Below, piece by piece: positions 9,947-19,195 of a DNA stretch of 64,000 nt. The notes below the pieces were generated by a model. That model did not search any database and was not told the origin of the DNA. It saw nothing but the letters and a program-made list of their open reading frames with translations. The stretch is taken from assembly GCA_965267435.1 (NCBI GenBank), contig OZ253960.1:2046001-2110000 (forward strand), written 5' to 3'. The position numbers and the translations under genes were made by a program. This DNA is from JAWPMT01 sp965267435. Its GTDB lineage: Bacteria > Bacteroidota > Bacteroidia > Cytophagales > Cyclobacteriaceae. Numbering within the stretch: position 1 is the stretch's first letter; every line of letters begins with the position of its first letter.

Positions 9947-11394
9947 TGGTTCGTGTCTTTAGGTTGAGGCAGGAAACGGGTGATCAAATAGGCGGAAAAC
10001 ATGAGCGCCATCGTTCCGAAAAAACCCGCAAGTATTTTTTGATTGGTATTGAATGCGTCGCTGAATGTCACCCAGGTAATCGTCGCAATACTCAGAAACA
10101 CCGCCGGCAAGGCGGCTCGCGAATCCACTCGTTTGAAAAGCAGCCCCACGAGAAATAGTCCGAGTATCCCTCCGCCGAAAATCCCCGATATCTGCCACCA
10201 AATGTCAAGCGCCTGCTTCACTGAGATCATTGCTATACCGGTAATGGTCCCAATAGCACCAAAGGCAATGGTGAACACACGTAAGTAGGTGACCACCTGC
10301 TGGTCCGTCAGCACGGATTTGGATAACCGCTTGACAAAGTCTTCAATGGAGACCGTTGCGACGCTATTGATACTAGAACTCAAGCTGCTCATCGCTGCGG
10401 CAAAGAGCGCTGCTATCAACAATCCCCGTACGCCGCTGGGCAGTTCGTTGACAATGAAGAACGGGAACACGGAATCCGCCAACTCCGGCAGATCAGCTCT
10501 CGGAAAGACCTGGTAGTAGGCGTACAAGCACGTTCCAATCACGAAAAATACGAGGGTGAGTGGCGCATAAGTCAGTGCTCCCAACCATACCGACTTGATA
10601 GCTTCTTTGTCAGACCGGGAGGTGAGGTACCGCTGGATGTAGGTTTGATCGGTCCCCAGATTTCGCAGGTTCTCCGTGATACCAAATAGGAGCACCATCC
10701 AAAACGATGATTGTACCATGTCCAGTTCGAAAGACCCGAGACTCATCTTGTTGGATGCCTGGGCAATCTCGATGACCTGGGAAGCACCTCCAGGAATGTT
10801 GCCAATTAAAATTCCCACACAAAGGAGCGCCCCGCCGAATAGCACGATGACTTGCGCAACATCCGTCCATATCACCGCTTCAATACCTCCTACAAAAGTG
10901 TACAGGGTGGTCACAATCCCCGTGATCACAATCAATGTGACGATGTCCCAACCCAGCAGTTGGTTCAATGTCAAACAAAGCAAATACAAGATGACACCAG
11001 TACGACCCACCGAAATCATGATGAAACTGATGCTGCCATAGACCCTACCCCAATACCCAAATCGGCGCTCAAGGAACTCATAAGCGGAAACTATTCCGAG
11101 ATTCCGATAAAAGGGCAGAAATACACGCACGGCTACAAATGCCACCATGACCACCGTGATGCTGAAAACCCAGGCACTCCAATCACTCGCATAAGCCTTC
11201 CCCGGATAGGCAATGAATGAAATGCTGCTGAGCAAAGTGCCCAGGATGGACAGCCCCACGGCAAACCCGGACATGGAACGCCCCCCAACCGTGAAACCCG
11301 AAGCGGTCTTCGCGCGCTTGGAGAAATAGAAACCCAGGGCAAGCACCGCTAGCAAATAGAGGATGAGGATGGTTAGGTCAATCGTTTGTAGCAT
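9943..11394 (-). CDS. Sodium:solute symporter family (SSS) transporter
   Basis: A 483-residue polytopic inner-membrane protein of about 13 helices, the normal size for the SSS family. Recognisable family segments include the start of helix 1 (TILILYLLAVLALGFYF), the RSMSGFAVGLSILGTLLSSISFIAYPG region that carries sodium and substrate residues, and LFAAAMSSLSSSINSVATVSIEDF near helix 8, a hallmark of the family. It is the first gene of the minus-strand operon and is translationally coupled to the aldolase gene by an ATGA overlap. By context it imports the substrate, or its precursor, for that aldolase; sugar acids such as sialate are common cargo of SSS proteins in such pairs. The start ATG at 11394 gives a short periplasmic N-terminus. 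Confidence 0.92.
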   Translation of the reverse strand: MLQTIDLTILILYLLAVLALGFYFSKRAKTASGFTVGGRSMSGFAVGLSILGTLLSSISFIAYPGKAYASDWSAWVFSITVVMVAFVAVRVFLPFYRNLGIVSAYEFLERRFGYWGRVYGSISFIMISVGRTGVILYLLCLTLNQLLGWDIVTLIVITGIVTTLYTFVGGIEAVIWTDVAQVIVLFGGALLCVGILIGNIPGGASQVIEIAQASNKMSLGSFELDMVQSSFWMVLLFGITENLRNLGTDQTYIQRYLTSRSDKEAIKSVWLGALTYAPLTLVFFVIGTCLYAYYQVFPRADLPELADSVFPFFIVNELPSGVRGLLIAALFAAAMSSLSSSINSVATVSIEDFVKRLSKSVLTDQQVVTYLRVFTIAFGAIGTITGIAMISVKQALDIWWQISGIFGGGILGLFLVGLLFKRVDSRAALPAVFLSIATITWVTFSDAFNTNQKILAGFFGTMALMFSAYLITRFLPQPKDTNQ

Positions 11395-11606
11395 TGGATC
11401 CTTGGGCTTGGGCTTAATTTAAGCAAACTGTTCGCTATTCCGCGTGATACTCGCGGGCTGGCACCGCAGAATCACTTCAAAACCATTGGGTCACTGCTCG
11501 AAATCATTGGCCTTGCCGGGCCTACTGGCATTCGGCGGATTCGTCCAAAGGAATTATTCTTCGTCCCACTGTAGAAATCAAGTAATTTGTGTCCACCGAA
11601 ATTCAC

Positions 11607-11624
11607 TTTGTTGTTGACAACAAA
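11607..11624. promoter_or_regulatory. 18-bp palindrome, candidate operator
   Basis: TTTGTTGT-TG-ACAACAAA has perfect 8-bp arms around a 2-bp centre. It lies 50 bases before the dehydrogenase start (11674) and about 210 bases before the divergent symporter operon. The core TTGTNNACAA resembles sites bound by FadR-type GntR regulators. No regulator gene is adjacent, so the binding protein is unknown. Confidence 0.5.
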
Positions 11625-11673
11625 TTCGACGATTTGAAAGGGCGCTCCGGGTAGCCCCATAGATCTTGAAAAA

Positions 11674-12690
11674 ATGAAAGCAGCGTTTTATAAAGGCAAC
11701 AGGACGTTCGAAGTAGGTGAAGGACAGGCAGTCCCTCCAGGCCCAGAGGAAGTGCGATTGAAAGTCGCCTATTGCGGTGTGTGTGGCACCGACGTACATA
11801 TCTATCACGGCGTCATGGACCAGCGGGTAGCTCCTCCTCAAATAGTCGGTCACGAGGCTTCGGCTATCGTCGCCGAAATCGGGGCGAATGTTACCAACGT
11901 GACGGTCGGCGACCACGTGGCTGTCCGGCCTTTAAGATTCGGAACTCCCCACCCCTTTGACAAGGGGCATGCACATGTCAGTAAGGAAGTCAAAGTCATG
12001 GGTGTTGACGCCCCCGGTGCGTTTCAGAATAGCTGGACGGTACCAGCCTACACGCTCCATCATCTACCCGAAAGTCTGCCGCTGCAACACGGCGCTTTCA
12101 TTGAACCTCTGGCGGTGGCGTGCCATGACGTGAAGATAGGTCGTGTCGTACCCGGGGAGAATTGCCTGGTAATTGGTGGGGGCCCTATCGGCACGTTGAT
12201 CGCCTATGCTATGCGGGATAGAAAAGCCCATGTCATCATTTCCGAGGTCAATGAATCGAGACTGGCGATGCTCCACGACCTGGGATTTGAAACGATCAAC
12301 CCCATCAAGCAAGACCTGGTCGCAGAGATCAGCCGCCTGACCAACGAAAAAATGATCGACTGCAGCTTCGAGGTGTCTGGCTCTGCCTCCGGCGTGGAGG
12401 CAATGACAGATGTAATGAACGTTCGCGGGCGTATCGTGATGGTTGCTATTCACGGCGCCCCGAGACCAGTTGACTTATTCCGGTTCTTTTTCTCGGAACT
12501 GGAGCTACTGGGTGCTAGGCTGTATGAGGCAGAAGATTACGAGGTGGCTATTCAGTTGGCCGCTTCTGGTGCCATTCCCTTCGAAACACTAACAACACAG
12601 GTGGATACTTTGGACGACATCCAATCGGTCTTCGAAACCATCGACAACCATCCTGCTGGAATGAAATACCTGATTGACTGCCAATCCTGA
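11674..12690 (+). CDS. Zinc-type medium-chain dehydrogenase lacking the structural zinc lobe
   Basis: A 338-residue MDR-superfamily oxidoreductase. The catalytic zinc site is visible as CGVCGTDVHIYHG (about C33-D37) and GHEASAIVAEIG, and the Rossmann nucleotide-binding motif as VIGGGPIGTLIAYA. Polyol or threonine dehydrogenases normally carry a structural zinc lobe of four closely spaced cysteines after the segment GDHVAVRP; here that segment reads RFGTPHPFDKGHAH with no cysteines, so this zinc has been lost. It is divergent from the symporter/aldolase operon with a palindromic operator candidate between them, which suggests joint control. It may oxidise a sugar or sugar acid to feed the aldolase. 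The companion dehydrogenase at 46268-47278 has the full lobe. Confidence 0.87.
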   Translation: MKAAFYKGNRTFEVGEGQAVPPGPEEVRLKVAYCGVCGTDVHIYHGVMDQRVAPPQIVGHEASAIVAEIGANVTNVTVGDHVAVRPLRFGTPHPFDKGHAHVSKEVKVMGVDAPGAFQNSWTVPAYTLHHLPESLPLQHGAFIEPLAVACHDVKIGRVVPGENCLVIGGGPIGTLIAYAMRDRKAHVIISEVNESRLAMLHDLGFETINPIKQDLVAEISRLTNEKMIDCSFEVSGSASGVEAMTDVMNVRGRIVMVAIHGAPRPVDLFRFFFSELELLGARLYEAEDYEVAIQLAASGAIPFETLTTQVDTLDDIQSVFETIDNHPAGMKYLIDCQS

Positions 12691-12930
12691 AGGAAAAGTA
12701 CAACCCGCAGTTCTGAATCCGCCCGAAGTGGCACTTTCAATTTTACAATTATGGTGAGACATGGCTGCGGGAGCAGGTCGAGATTCATGACCTGTCCTCC
12801 TGTACACTTAATGCAATCCTAAAACAAGGAACAAAACCCGTTAGCAAAATTTAACTAATTAGTCGTACCCATTGCCGAATACTTTCCTAGGCAAATCCGT
12901 ATATTCAGAAAACCAACAAAACCCACCATT

Positions 12931-15717
12931 ATGAATAGAATACTTACAACGCTTGTATTGGCCGTCACTTCGCTTGTTTGCTTCTCGCAGGCGGAGGGTG
13001 ACAATTTCGAATTTGATTTAGAGCAAATCAAGATCCCCTACCAGCAGTTCACACTGGAGAACGGTCTGACACTGATCGTGCACGAAGACAACAAGGCCCC
13101 GATCGTCGCGGTCAACATTTGGTACCACGTTGGGTCTAAGGACGAGCCGGCTGGAAGAACCGGATTCGCGCACCTTTTCGAGCACCTGATGTTCAACGGC
13201 TCGGAGAATTACAATACAGACTACTTCCAGGCACTGGAAAGCATTGGCGCTACGGATCTCAATGGCACAACCAATTTTGACCGTACCAACTACTTCCAAA
13301 ATGTACCCACTTCCGCTCTCGATGTTGTCCTTTGGATGGAATCTGATCGCATGGGACACTTCAGTGGTGCTATTTCCCAAGAGCGCCTCGACGAACAACG
13401 CGGCGTCGTGCAAAACGAGAAAAGACAGGGAGAGGATCAGCCCTACGGTAAGTGGTTTGGAACAATGCTTGGAGATGTCTTCCCGGCGAATCACCCCTAC
13501 AGTCACTCAATCATTGGATCGATGGATGACCTCAACGCAGCAGCCCTCGAAGACGTCAAGAAATGGTTTGCCGACTACTATGGACCATCTAACGCTGTGC
13601 TGGTCATTGCCGGAGACGTCAATAGCAACGACGTCCTGGAGAAAGTGCAGAAGTACTTTGGCGACATTCCTCCGGGCCCTCCAGTGACGCACCTGCAAGA
13701 ATACATCGCAAAGCGGACTGGCGAAATCAGAAAGGTGCAGTATGATCGTGTGCCGCAAACTCGAGTAATGATGCAATGGAATGTCCCGGCCTATGGCGAT
13801 GAGGACGCGTTTCTCCTCGATTTCGTCTCGAGTGCATTGACTTCAGGCAAGAAATCACGCCTCTACAATCGATTGGTCTATGATGAGCAGATCGCTACAT
13901 CGGTCAACTCCTTCAACTGGGAGCTGGAGGTCGCCGGCATGTTCATCATCCAGGCAAATGTGAAACCTGGTGTGGACAAAATGGTGGTTGAGAACGCCAT
14001 TCGTGAAGAGTTATCAAATCTCTTAGAAGAAGGCGTCACGCAGCAAGAAATCTTGCGGACTAAGACGCAGTATTTCGCCAATCTCGTCCGAGGCATGGAA
14101 CGAGTCGGCGGTTTCGGCGGTAAGTCCGACCTCTTCGCACAGAACTATACCTACATGGGCGACCCGGAAGCCTACCTACTACGTGCTGCGGCCATGAGAG
14201 ATGCCAAAGCAGCCGATATCAATGCAACGGCAAAAAAGTGGCTCTCAGATGGAGCTTATGTAATGCATATCGAGCCATTTCCGGAATACCGGGCTACAGG
14301 GGAAGGCGCGGATCGCTCCAAACTGCCAGATCTCGGAGCCACGGCGAGCGTTTCGTTCCCTGAACTTCAGCGAGCAGAATTGGACAACGGTATAAAGATC
14401 ATTCTTGCTCAGCGAGAGACGATCCCACTGATAGAATTTCGGCTAGCCTTCGATGCTGGTTATGCTGCGGACCAGTTTGCACAACCGGGCACTGCCTCTC
14501 TGGCGATGAATATGATGGATGAGGGTACAACTGATCGAGATGCCTTGCAGATAAGTGAAGAACTCTCCTTACTGGGCGCACAGCTCTGGGCGGGCTCTAA
14601 TCTGGACCAATCCTTCGTCACAATGTCCGCACTGAAGAACAACCTCGAAGCGAGCATGGATTTGTTCGCGGACGTAGTATTGAACCCCTCCTTTCCGGAG
14701 CCAGAGCTGGAGCGATTGAAAAAGCAGCAGATCGTGGGCATCCAACAAGAAAAGAACAGCCCTGTGCAAATGGCCCTGCGCACCTTACCAAAGTTTCTCT
14801 ACGGCCCTGACCATGCCTATGGCAATCCATTGACTGGTTCCGGTTACGAGGAGACCGTTTCTGCGATGACAACAGAGGACATGAAAAAATTCCATTCCGC
14901 ATGGATCAGACCAAACAACGCTACTTTCATCGCTGTCGGGGATGTCACGATGGATGAGCTGAAGGGCCTAATTGAGAAGTCCTTCAAAAAATGGAAGGAA
15001 GGCGACATTCCTGAGAAGAACCTCGCCCCCGTAGCCAAGTCCACAGACCCCAAGATCTACCTTATGGATCGGCCCAACTCAGAGCAAACCGTGGTCATCG
15101 CTAGTCAATTAATCCACCCCTATGGGGAGGAAGATGAAGTGATACTAGGCATGTCCAACGAGATCCTTGGTGGGAAGTTTACCTCCCGAATCAACATGAA
15201 TATTCGTGAAGACAAGGGCTGGGCTTATGGTGCCAGATCCCTGATTGTAAGCGCAAAAGGGCAACAACCATTCCTGGCGTATGCTCCAGTCCAAACAGAC
15301 AAGACCGCCCCCTCCATGGCCGAGATCGTGAAAGAGATACAAGGCTATGTCACAGACAATCCCGCGACGGCGGAGGAATTCGAAATGACGAAGACCAATG
15401 AAGTGATGAGTTTACCGGGTAAATGGGAAACTCTCAATAGTGTAGAATCTGCTTTGAATACGATGGTGCAATACGATTTGGATCCCAACTACTACAAGGA
15501 GTATTCCGATCGCATACAAAACATGACGCTCGATCAGATCCAGGACATCGCCAGGAAGGTCATCAAGACGGAGGGCTGGTCATGGATGGTCGTCGGTGAC
15601 AAAGCGAAGATTGAGAAAGAGATCATGGAGCTGGGCTATGGTGAAGTAATTCCCATTGACAGTGATGGCAATATCCTGTCACCCGGGGAGGAGTCTATTG
15701 GTCGTATTGATCGGTAA
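12931..15717 (+). CDS. M16 (pitrilysin family) zinc metallopeptidase, two-domain secreted form
   Basis: A 928-residue protein with a Sec signal peptide (MNRILTTLVLAVTSLVCFSQA) and two fused M16 halves. The active half has the inverted zinc motif HLFEH at 81-85 and the third ligand Glu about 78 residues on (E163, in EQRGVVQNEKRQ). The second half starts near SFPELQRAELDNGIKI, lacks the HxxEH motif and contains GWAYGARS, the Arg/Tyr segment that completes the active site. This is the usual architecture of periplasmic M16 proteases, which degrade peptides in a closed chamber. It is flanked upstream by a 240-bp intergenic region and followed by a strong intrinsic terminator at 15758-15795, so it is probably a single-gene transcript. 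Confidence 0.95.
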   Translation: MNRILTTLVLAVTSLVCFSQAEGDNFEFDLEQIKIPYQQFTLENGLTLIVHEDNKAPIVAVNIWYHVGSKDEPAGRTGFAHLFEHLMFNGSENYNTDYFQALESIGATDLNGTTNFDRTNYFQNVPTSALDVVLWMESDRMGHFSGAISQERLDEQRGVVQNEKRQGEDQPYGKWFGTMLGDVFPANHPYSHSIIGSMDDLNAAALEDVKKWFADYYGPSNAVLVIAGDVNSNDVLEKVQKYFGDIPPGPPVTHLQEYIAKRTGEIRKVQYDRVPQTRVMMQWNVPAYGDEDAFLLDFVSSALTSGKKSRLYNRLVYDEQIATSVNSFNWELEVAGMFIIQANVKPGVDKMVVENAIREELSNLLEEGVTQQEILRTKTQYFANLVRGMERVGGFGGKSDLFAQNYTYMGDPEAYLLRAAAMRDAKAADINATAKKWLSDGAYVMHIEPFPEYRATGEGADRSKLPDLGATASVSFPELQRAELDNGIKIILAQRETIPLIEFRLAFDAGYAADQFAQPGTASLAMNMMDEGTTDRDALQISEELSLLGAQLWAGSNLDQSFVTMSALKNNLEASMDLFADVVLNPSFPEPELERLKKQQIVGIQQEKNSPVQMALRTLPKFLYGPDHAYGNPLTGSGYEETVSAMTTEDMKKFHSAWIRPNNATFIAVGDVTMDELKGLIEKSFKKWKEGDIPEKNLAPVAKSTDPKIYLMDRPNSEQTVVIASQLIHPYGEEDEVILGMSNEILGGKFTSRINMNIREDKGWAYGARSLIVSAKGQQPFLAYAPVQTDKTAPSMAEIVKEIQGYVTDNPATAEEFEMTKTNEVMSLPGKWETLNSVESALNTMVQYDLDPNYYKEYSDRIQNMTLDQIQDIARKVIKTEGWSWMVVGDKAKIEKEIMELGYGEVIPIDSDGNILSPGEESIGRIDR

Positions 15718-15757
15718 GGCCTGCGCTAACTGAGCTATCTCTTTGAAAAAATTAGAA

Positions 15758-15795
15758 GGCAGAAATGGCTGAGGGGGTCGTTTCTGCTTTTTTTT
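15758..15795 (+). terminator. Rho-independent terminator of the M16 gene
   Basis: GCAGAAA and TTTCTGC pair across a 15-base loop and are followed directly by eight Ts (15788-15795), 41 bases after the M16 stop. The segment 15767-15793 occurs again at 16802-16828 with a single mismatch. Confidence 0.8.
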
Positions 15796-15809
15796 GGAAC
15801 TGTGAAAGT

Positions 15810-16656
15810 TCACTTCACTACTACCCTTTCCGACATTTTCTGGTCATCAGCTGTGATCAAGTGAAGAAAATAGAGCCCGGGTACCAGGTCAGCAGTAGAT
15901 AAAGTGAGCACCTGATCCTTACTGTACCTCGCTTTCCGCATTAATTGCCCATTGACATTGTAAAGCAGAGCGTCAGCATCCCGTATCAAAATGCCAGAAT
16001 ACTCGACGTGCAACGCAGTCGTAGTTGGGTTCGGAAATACTTTCAGACTGCTTAACTGCGGATTGGCGGTAACCGCAAGTGGCTCTTCAATTAACTCGAC
16101 ATTGACGGTCCAAGTATTGGTTGTACTAAGGTCCTCAGACGTAATCGTGTACGATACCGGAACTGTAAAATCCTGGGGCTGCCCAGAAGGTGGTACAATC
16201 GAAGCACCGGGGGAGATCTCAATGTTTGTCGGTAGAGAAGAGATACCATAGGGAGTCAATACCCGAAATGCAATGGATTGAGAGACCTGATCAATCAACT
16301 TTTCCTCCACCTCGATATCATTGGGAAATGAAAAGCTGATCAACTCCGCCTCGCTGGAAAGCAAAGTGACTTCTTCTTGGTAAATAGTCTCAATCTCATC
16401 CGCACTGAGCGGAGCATCATAGATCTTGAGTTCATCGATAACACCGTCGAAATAATACCTGGACACCGTCTTCTCGCACACCGTCTTGAAACATTTGATC
16501 ACTGTAGAACAAGAAGAACAATGGGTCCTTACCATCTTCTGTCCGCAAAGTGGTGTTGAAAGTGGCGTGAAATGTGAGGTCCTGGCACAGCCCGCAGTTC
16601 AAAATCAAGAATAGTTGAACAAGGACTATCAGTCGGCGAAAGGAAAGAGATTCCAT
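15810..16656 (-). pseudogene. Decayed LamG protein with T9SS C-terminal sorting domain
   Basis: Two minus-strand frames make up one broken gene. The upstream frame starts at 16656 with a signal peptide (MESLSFRRLIVLVQLFLILNC) and the first strand of a LamG/concanavalin-like domain (DLTFHATFNTTLRTEDGK). The downstream frame, offset by one base, resumes at the end of such a domain (FDGVIDELKIYDAPLSADEIETIY), so some 100-plus residues of the LamG core are missing and the reading frame is lost at about 16450-16530. The rest encodes a DUF5018-like linker (VNVELIEEPLAV) and a complete T9SS type A sorting domain (LKVFPNPTTTALHVEY...LVPGLYFLHLITADDQKMSERVVVK), which would have sent the product to the cell surface. 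The downstream part from 16535 may still be open but has no signal peptide. Confidence 0.75.
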
Positions 16657-16801
16657 CTCGGTAAATACTTAAGAGCCAAGACAATGACCGCTCACTGCGG
16701 TATAAAATAGAACGACGTAAGCCGCCGGTTATTTCCCAGTTCAGCAGAACTCTTCCTGGCTATTAAGTCATTCAGAACATCGAGAAATGATCCGGCAACA
16801 C

Positions 16802-16828
16802 GGCTGAGTGGGTCGTTTCTGCTTTTTT
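16802..16828. repeat. Second copy of the M16 terminator segment
   Basis: This 27-base block matches 15767-15793 with one mismatch (GGCTGAGT versus GGCTGAGG) and ends in six Ts. Upstream AGAAATG is also shared, but here 12 extra bases (ATCCGGCAACAC region) separate it, so the hairpin is weaker. The two copies bracket the LamG/T9SS pseudogene. Confidence 0.7.
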
Positions 16829-16849
16829 ACGATTCCACTTCTTTTGCCA

Positions 16850-17122
16850 TCAAGCAATCACCCACGACACCATCACAATCACCAGCCATAGCACATAGAA
16901 GAACTTCCAAATCTGTATCTGGCTGTGGTTGGTACTCTTATTCAGATAGTTTTTGTAGAAATAGGCTATCAGCCCTGTCACGGCAAATTGCACCACACTC
17001 TTCCAAATCGCCTCCGAAAAAGGGTAATAGATCAGGAAGCAAATAAGGGAGATCACCGCAATGACCACGAGCTGCGTGCGCTCGGTCTCGGAAAGGTAGA
17101 GGTTGTATAGTCGTTTGAACAT
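16850..17122 (-). CDS. Small membrane protein of unknown function
   Basis: A 90-residue protein with three predicted membrane helices: LVVIAVISLICFLIYYPF, SVVQFAVTGLIAYFYKNYL and KFFYVLWLVIVMVSWVIA. The N-terminus MFKRLYNLYLSETERTQ is positively charged and amphipathic, as expected for an inner-membrane protein with a cytoplasmic N-terminus. I do not recognise a family. It stands alone between the pseudogene and the DUF5060 gene on the same strand. Composition and codon use look normal for the window, so I take it as real. Confidence 0.6.
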   Translation of the reverse strand: MFKRLYNLYLSETERTQLVVIAVISLICFLIYYPFSEAIWKSVVQFAVTGLIAYFYKNYLNKSTNHSQIQIWKFFYVLWLVIVMVSWVIA

Positions 17123-17197
17123 GGTGTGGGTCTATTAATACTTGTCAGTGTTCCAATGTAAGTTCGTAAGATCTGAGGGTTTGTGTCCCTTCTTAAG

Positions 17198-17256
17198 ATG
17201 AATTGAAAATTGAAAATGGAGAATGTTTGAGTTCGCTTCAATTCTCATCAATTCAT
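17198..17256. repeat. AT-rich inverted repeat, possible terminator or intergenic repeat
   Basis: ATGAATTGA (17198-17206) and TCAATTCAT (17248-17256) are perfect inverted arms around a stretch of GAAAATTGAAAATGG-type sequence. The element sits just after the stop of the DUF5060 gene. Motifs of this type occur as intergenic repeats in many Bacteroidota genomes; a terminator role is possible but there is no T-tract. Confidence 0.35.
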
Positions 17257-17260
17257 GGCT

Positions 17261-19195
17261 TCAACCTGCAGATACAATCAGTAAGTCTTCCAGCCCTGGT
17301 TTATTTCTCACCACCACCATCCAGTCCTCCTCCGAATCTGTCGGCGGCATTCCCAAGCCTTGTGCACTTCCCCCTTTCACAGCCTTCACGGATCCAGCAC
17401 TCAGCTCCCCTCCTGTTCTGGGATTGTGCCAAAGGACCTCATAAGTCCCACCCTGTCCGGATAGGTCCAACTCGGTAGTACCTCCGTCTGGCAAGTAGAC
17501 GAGATACAGCTCTCCCTCCTTCGCGAAGCAGTACCTCGAGTTGTCGTTGTCGGGATTTCCAACCAGCGCGTCCTTATTGGCCATCTCCCAGAAGGGGATC
17601 TCATTCGACGCAAAGAAGTCAAGCGCAATCGCAGCATATCGCCAACTTTCGTCACGACTTCGCCAGTCGTTAAGGCCCAGGTCGTTTTGCGGCAAGGTGT
17701 AACCAAAATAGTACTCGACTCCTGCACCTCCGGCCATCAAGTTGCCCCACAAGCAGTATTTGCGGATGTCATGCAGCGTGTAATGTGTCTTGATCTTTTC
17801 GTAGTCCACCACCCCGCTGAATCCTTCATATCCAGTATCAGGCGGCACGCCAGTATAGTGAGGGTTCTGCTCATCATTGGCCACTACCCATTGCTTCCCA
17901 GCATCTCCGGATGCTTCGATCCAGTGGAGGGTCAGCTGATGTACTTGCGACCACATATTTTGAAGGGACAATCCCGTCAATGTGTAATCTGGCCCCAAAT
18001 GGGGCGTGTACTTCCGGTCCTGCTGCCCCGGATAAGTATGCAGTACGATGTGGTGATCGTAGGGGTCGACGGTCCTGATGTAGCTTGCCATTGCTTCCTG
18101 CTGCTCCGTGGTTTGTGTATTTTCTTCACCAATGTTCCAGTTCAGTGCTAATTCGTACCCAAAGCGCGCAGTCAACTCACGGAGATAGAGCTTTCGCTCG
18201 GGACCCAAGTCCCCACCATCGAGCGCTGCAATCTTCGGCTCGGGATCATTGTCGTCGTTCTCTGTCTCCTGTAGCTTGAAATGGAGATACAAGCCCAGTT
18301 GCTGACCATGGTCAAATACGATCTGCCACTGGTCGAGCTTCGAGCAGTCGAAATGGAATTTGTCTTTGGGTTCGACGTACGGCCAAACATCCTCTCCATC
18401 ACCACCGACATTGTAAGTCAGAAATGAAAAAGAATTGACGCCTGTGGAGGCCAAATAGTTGAGCGCACCGATCAGGCCTTTGCCTTTTCCTCCCTGCCAA
18501 GTGGGATCTCCTTCCTTCCAATCCCGCGTATGCGGGTTCCAGGTTTTTAATTTCGTGGTGGGTGCTTCATCTGGTCGATCCTCCCCCACACCCTTGATGG
18601 ATCTGGTCCCGTCAAAGTCCTCATACGCCAGCAGGTTCTCGGGCGAATCGGCCCCGGCCTTCAAAAAGTATTTGCCCGAACCCGCAAATCGAAGGTAGCG
18701 CTCCCCCACATACTGGAGGCGGCCCCCTGATCGGAAATCGCGACCTGTCTTGTCCGTTGTCCCAACCTCAAAGCTCCCACTCGCCTGATTCACAATCTCT
18801 CCACTCTGAGAGATGTCAGCAATCGCCAGACCTGCTCCAGCTTCTATTCGCAGCTGATAATCCCATCGGCCACGTTTGTCAGGTGAAATATGCACCCGCC
18901 ACTTATTCCCGGAGGAAGCAGATGTCTCTCCAGCGTTGCCGTCAGCGGCGAAGTAACCCGGGATGGTATAGCTCGGACTGCCTGATTCATGGGTGATGAT
19001 ACCGGTCATCCGGTAATCGAGGAACGGATTGACCTCGGTGTCAGCCTCATCGGCCTCTGGCCCGTCCATAGTAAGTGTGACCTTGTGCCATTGCTTCAGC
19101 TCTCCAGTGACATCGACGGTCACTGGGGTTTGACAAGCAAAGACAAGCGCGACGAGGGTTGCGAAAAGAAAAGTAGTTCGTTTGGGGTTCCTCAT
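17261..19195 (-). CDS. DUF5060-containing glycoside hydrolase-like lipoprotein
   Basis: A 644-residue protein with a lipoprotein signal peptide (LVALVFAC, Cys about 21). Residues about 30-115 form a DUF5060 immunoglobulin-like domain (KQWHKVTLTMDGP...VNPFLDYRMTGI...ISPDKRGRWDYQLRI). The centre is a TIM barrel of the glycosidase type, with two acidic motifs at plausible catalytic positions: LNWNIGEEN and VANDEQNPHY. A C-terminal beta-sandwich (YLVYLPDGGTTELDLSGQGG...VLWHNPRTGGEL) matches the collagen-binding-like domain that follows such barrels. It is exported and lipid-anchored. Its start overlaps the stop of the upstream sulfatase by four bases, so the two are co-translated and should act on the same sulfated glycan. 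The substrate is not predictable. Confidence 0.85.
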   Translation of the reverse strand: MRNPKRTTFLFATLVALVFACQTPVTVDVTGELKQWHKVTLTMDGPEADEADTEVNPFLDYRMTGIITHESGSPSYTIPGYFAADGNAGETSASSGNKWRVHISPDKRGRWDYQLRIEAGAGLAIADISQSGEIVNQASGSFEVGTTDKTGRDFRSGGRLQYVGERYLRFAGSGKYFLKAGADSPENLLAYEDFDGTRSIKGVGEDRPDEAPTTKLKTWNPHTRDWKEGDPTWQGGKGKGLIGALNYLASTGVNSFSFLTYNVGGDGEDVWPYVEPKDKFHFDCSKLDQWQIVFDHGQQLGLYLHFKLQETENDDNDPEPKIAALDGGDLGPERKLYLRELTARFGYELALNWNIGEENTQTTEQQEAMASYIRTVDPYDHHIVLHTYPGQQDRKYTPHLGPDYTLTGLSLQNMWSQVHQLTLHWIEASGDAGKQWVVANDEQNPHYTGVPPDTGYEGFSGVVDYEKIKTHYTLHDIRKYCLWGNLMAGGAGVEYYFGYTLPQNDLGLNDWRSRDESWRYAAIALDFFASNEIPFWEMANKDALVGNPDNDNSRYCFAKEGELYLVYLPDGGTTELDLSGQGGTYEVLWHNPRTGGELSAGSVKAVKGGSAQGLGMPPTDSEEDWMVVVRNKPGLEDLLIVSAG

